Below, in pieces: positions 61,631 through 64,000 of a DNA stretch of 64,000 bases; positions within the stretch are counted from its first letter, which is position 1; each line of letters begins with the position of its first letter. Under the pieces are notes generated by a model. That model did no database searches, was not told the origin of the DNA, and saw only the letters and a program-made list of their open reading frames with translations. The DNA comes from Clostridia bacterium (GTDB lineage Bacteria > Bacillota > Clostridia > Lachnospirales > Lachnospiraceae), in NCBI GenBank assembly GCA_910574255.1, contig CAJTAK010000009.1, positions 106,231 through 170,230 of the forward strand, in the 5' to 3' direction. The translations under genes and the position numbers were made by a program.

Positions 61631-62608
61631 TTATCTCCATGTAATGATTACGGCTCCCCAGGTAAGGCCGCCCCCAAATCCGGCAAGCACAAGATTGTCT
61701 CCCGGATGCAGCATGTTCTGCTTTTGCATTTCCCAAAGAAGAATGGGGATGCTGGCGGAGGAAGTATTGCCGTATTCCTGTATGTTCATGGGGAATTTAT
61801 AGGCAGGCTCTCCTATCCTCTTTGCCACTGCCTCCACAATCCGTTTGTTGGCCTGATGAAGCACATAATATTTGATGTCGCCTTTTCTCAGCTTGTTTTT
61901 AAGAAGAACTTCTTCAATGGCCTCCGGTACTTTCCGGGCTGCAAATTTAAATACGGTCTGGCCGTCCATTCGGATATAGCAGGGTGAAAGGTCTTCTTTT
62001 GTTAAAGGGCCGGAAAAAGGTGTTTGATTTTTCCTGTTCTTAAGGGTTAGTGCCTCTCCCTTTGTTCCGTCAGAGCCAAGAACCGGAATGGTTCCCCGCC
62101 CGTGGGCCGCCGTGACAACTACCGCACCGGCTCCGTCTCCGAATAAAATGCAGGTTCCCCGGTCACTCCAGTCGGTAACATTAGACAGGCATTCACTGCC
62201 AATCACAAGGATATTCTGAAACAGGCCCGCTTCTATGTATGCACATGCCGTAGCATATGCCATGATAAATCCGCTGCAGGCGGCATTTAAGTCAAGGCAT
62301 ACCGCACGAAAAGCCCCGATTTCATCTTGAACCCGGCAGGCCATGGATGGCATAACCTCCTCCGAGGACATGGTAGATACCAGAATCATATCCATCTGTT
62401 CCGGCTTAAGCTTTGCCTGCGCAAGGGCCTCTTTTGCCGCTTTCGCCGCCATAGAAGCTGCCGTATCCTTTGCAGCAATGTGACGCCTTTGTATGCCGGT
62501 TCGCTCCTGAATCCATTTATCGCTGGTTTCCACAAGCTTTTCAAGCTCTCGATTGTCCAGGGTGTTCCGCGGTACACAAGCCCCTGTTCCTTTGATTATT
62601 CCCGTCAT
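61631..62608 (-). CDS. fabH: 3-oxoacyl-ACP synthase III
   Basis: Starts fatty acid chains from acetyl- or branched acyl-CoA with malonyl-ACP. The 325-residue frame starts MTGIIKGTGACVPRN, 7 nt after AGAGG; a longer upstream frame lacks such a site. The triad is Cys in DLNAACSGFIMAYATA (about 113), His in YVLHQANKRIVEAVA (about 250) and Asn in YGNTSSASIPI (about 280). It is the first gene of the fab operon, with the promoter at 62709-62736. I see no FapR/FabT operator by eye. Confidence 0.97.
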   Translation of the reverse strand: MTGIIKGTGACVPRNTLDNRELEKLVETSDKWIQERTGIQRRHIAAKDTAASMAAKAAKEALAQAKLKPEQMDMILVSTMSSEEVMPSMACRVQDEIGAFRAVCLDLNAACSGFIMAYATACAYIEAGLFQNILVIGSECLSNVTDWSDRGTCILFGDGAGAVVVTAAHGRGTIPVLGSDGTKGEALTLKNRKNQTPFSGPLTKEDLSPCYIRMDGQTVFKFAARKVPEAIEEVLLKNKLRKGDIKYYVLHQANKRIVEAVAKRIGEPAYKFPMNIQEYGNTSSASIPILLWEMQKQNMLHPGDNLVLAGFGGGLTWGAVIITWR

Positions 62609-62708
62609 CTTATAACCTCTGTTATCTGCATTTGCCGCCGGATTTCCCAAAACAGCACGGATGCGGACAGACCGCTTCCGGCTGCTCTTTTGGAATTGGC
62701 TGACTTAA

Positions 62709-62736
62709 ATTTTAGCAAATTACTCCATAAATACAA
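62709..62736 (-). promoter_or_regulatory. Promoter of the fatty acid synthesis operon
   Basis: Minus-strand TTGTAT (62731-62736), 16-nt spacer, TAAAAT (62709-62714), about 100 nt before fabH. No strong FapR-type (TTAGTACC...) palindrome was seen. Confidence 0.55.
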
Positions 62737-62811
62737 TTTACAAAACAGGGGGGAATGTAAGATTTTCGAGGTATGGGCGCAGGAATGCCTTAAGAAATGA
62801 ATGGGATATAA

Positions 62812-62873
62812 AAACAGCATGGAAATGCTGCCTATACGAATAGTACGTATTGGGTATAACATTCCATGCTGTT
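62812..62873 (-). terminator. Long hairpin terminator before the fab operon
   Basis: AACAGCATGGAA / TTTCCATGCTGTT outer stem with an inner TATAC/GTATA stem (62812-62873), then TTTTTATA on minus. It ends transcription of the lipoprotein gene at 62929. Confidence 0.8.
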
Positions 62874-62928
62874 TATAAAATGCCAAAAGTTCTGTTGTGA
62901 TTAGCTATGATTCCTTTTAAATCTGATT

Positions 62929-63528
62929 TCAATTTTCCGGGTTAAGATTTCCCTGATTTTTTAACAGATCATTGACGGCAGTAATCATAAGCCCTTGTGA
63001 AGCATTCTCTTCATCTAATACTTCACCTATCCAAATCTGCCCGGTTTCCCCGAGCATAATCCCCTGCCAGCTGCAGAACATCTCCTTACAGTCCTCTTCT
63101 TCAAGGGCTTCAAAAAAGGCTTCGTCCAGGCTGCTGTCAAAGCTTTTGGATGCAGCAAGAAACTCCGTGCTGTTATTGTAAGTAACCCCGGATATGGTAA
63201 TGGGATATGCTATTTCCTCTGAAATCGCCGGCCAGTCATGCTGCAAAAACTGCTGTTTGATTTGATCGGCATAGTTTTCCACTACGGCAGAGGACATATC
63301 TGTTGCAATGCTATAGTAGTCGCTGTCCGTTGTTGTTATGGACTCTTCCTCTTTTGGGGCCAGGCTCTGACTGTCATCCGGTGCTTCTGCGGCGGGAGCT
63401 TCTGTCTCCGGTGCCGCAGCCTCCTTAGGCACAGGTGGTGCGGACTCGTTCATCTCGGCTGCCGGAGCGGAACATCCCCATAGGCATATGCTTAGTAATA
63501 GGAATAAGAAAACAGATATTTTTTTCAT
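62929..63528 (-). CDS. Putative lipoprotein of unknown function
   Basis: The frame from MKKISVFLFLLLSICLWGC (199 residues; GGAGG 11 nt upstream) has a signal peptide with the lipid-bearing cysteine at residue 19, then a Pro/Ala/Glu-rich linker (about 22-65). A globular part (about 70-199) contains YYSIATDMSSAVVENYADQI, AYPITISGVTYNNSTEFL and WQGIMLGETGQIWIGEV, a pattern seen in secreted beta-rich or NTF2-like domains; this fold guess is weak. It is alone in its transcription unit, with an activator-type promoter (63563-63638) and a terminator. Confidence 0.7.
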   Translation of the reverse strand: MKKISVFLFLLLSICLWGCSAPAAEMNESAPPVPKEAAAPETEAPAAEAPDDSQSLAPKEEESITTTDSDYYSIATDMSSAVVENYADQIKQQFLQHDWPAISEEIAYPITISGVTYNNSTEFLAASKSFDSSLDEAFFEALEEEDCKEMFCSWQGIMLGETGQIWIGEVLDEENASQGLMITAVNDLLKNQGNLNPEN

Positions 63529-63562
63529 AACTTGAGACACCTCCAAATTTATCGCTGGGCTC

Positions 63563-63591
63563 ATTATACCGCAATCCTTTGATGGACGAAA
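63563..63591 (-). promoter_or_regulatory. Promoter of the lipoprotein gene with poor -35
   Basis: Minus-strand TATAAT (63563-63568) is perfect, but the 17-nt-spaced -35 (63586-63591) reads TTTCGT. Such promoters usually depend on an activator, and direct repeats lie just upstream. Confidence 0.6.
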
Positions 63592-63605
63592 GCGGGCGGG
63601 AAGAA

Positions 63606-63638
63606 TGTTTACAGACTGTTTGCAGGTTGTTTACAAGT
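63606..63638. promoter_or_regulatory. Three 11-bp direct repeats, OmpR/PhoP-type site
   Basis: TGTTTACAGAC, TGTTTGCAGGT and TGTTTACAAGT (63606-63616, 63617-63627, 63628-63638) follow one another at exactly one helical turn. TTTACA-N5 repeats resemble PhoP boxes. They lie about 50-80 nt upstream of the expected start site of the lipoprotein gene. Confidence 0.6.
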
Positions 63639-64000
63639 CATATTTAATAGCTCCGGCTTTCCTTTAGTAACTGCTATTTTTATTTTAATGCAGGTTCATT
63701 ATACTATAAGAAAAAAAAGATTGAAAAGATTTTTCGGCCGGGTTCTCTGCAAGGGTCTTTATATAATGTTACAATTCGCACCCTTATGAAATAAAAACTT
63801 TATAAAATCTGGTATAAGTGTGAATTATAATATCAAAAATACATGCGAAAATACATGCAAGTATAAAAAATGGTTGCAAAATCTGCTCTTTCAGGATATA
63901 CTACCTGACTTTGGTATCAGACATTAAAAAATGGCGTTAGTTTATGAAAATAGTAAAAGCTGTTGCATTTCGGTGCAGCAGCTTTTTGTGATAGGATTAT
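63639..64000. other. Gene-poor region to the window end
   Basis: No coding frame was supported. It is A/T-rich with two AAAATACATGC direct repeats (63836-63846, 63848-63858), a plus-strand TTGCAA/TATACT promoter-like pair (63874-63902, 17-nt spacer) and a hairpin with T run (63955-63987). Confidence 0.6.
63955..63987 (+). terminator. Intrinsic terminator near the right edge
   Basis: AGCTGTTGCA / TGCAGCAGCT stem with a TTTCGG loop and TTTTT on plus. It lies about 50 nt downstream of a promoter-like pair, so it may end a short RNA, or it may serve a gene outside the window. Confidence 0.7.

Overview
The window reads as a chromosome segment from an anaerobic Clostridia, most likely Lachnospiraceae (Blautia/Clostridium-like). 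This rests on the gene set: FabK-type fatty acid synthesis with a fused AccDA, an Rnf complex, a HydE hydrogenase maturase, a T-box leader on thrS, Firmicutes-type promoters and a LexA box on recA. Almost every gene is on the minus strand. Only the flavoredoxin-like gene (11896) and feoAB (33002) are confidently on plus. No tRNA, rRNA or CRISPR array was recognised.

Layout. 1-3.4 kb: remnant of an AAA-ATPase/nuclease gene, then pnp and rpsO. 3.5-8.6 kb: eno, gpmI, yajC, then recA-recX with an SOS promoter. 8.7-17.2 kb: a sugar-acid/glycerate catabolic locus (IclR regulator, TIM-barrel isomerase, 2-hydroxyacid dehydrogenase, transaldolase, branched-chain-type ABC ATPases, glycerate kinase). 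It is broken in the middle: about 1.4 kb of foreign DNA (HxlR regulator plus flavoredoxin) replaces the end of a second transaldolase, presumably the transporter permeases, and the start of livG. 17.3-21.3 kb: M15 peptidase lipoprotein, asd, an intact AAA/nuclease protein. 21.4-26.8 kb: rnfC-rnfDG(fused)-rnfE-rnfA-rnfB. 26.9-32.9 kb: radA, an unknown conserved protein, clpC, and an SH3 membrane protein with a very acidic tail. 33-35.3 kb: a fused FeoAB iron transporter. 35.5-39.4 kb: purE-purM-purN-purD. 39.4-45.3 kb: peptidase, small membrane proteins, VanZ, pyrE, an unknown protein, hydE. 45.4-49.1 kb: thrS behind a T-box and a coupled 53-residue ORF, then a DUF3829 lipoprotein. 49.2-51.7 kb: DegV, a PfkB sugar kinase, a TetR regulator. 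51.8-62.7 kb: the full type II fatty acid synthesis operon. 62.9-64 kb: a lipoprotein gene with an activator-type promoter, then a mostly empty region.

The most unusual signal is a set of dispersed, structured intergenic repeats. Family A is about 100 nt long, with nine full copies plus half copies at rnfB, rnfD, clpC, purD, the 50-residue ORF at 42.4 kb, accB, fabF and degV. It is always oriented with the downstream gene and always ends at that gene's Shine-Dalgarno. The stems differ almost completely between copies yet stay complementary, and most mismatches are G-U on the transcribed strand. Family B lies before purD, a lipoprotein gene and (partly) accC, and ends in the same ACTTAA.ATAG(GAGG) sequence; at purD the two families are joined. 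They look like a mobile or modular 5' leader that puts one kind of RNA structure in front of unrelated operon-internal genes.
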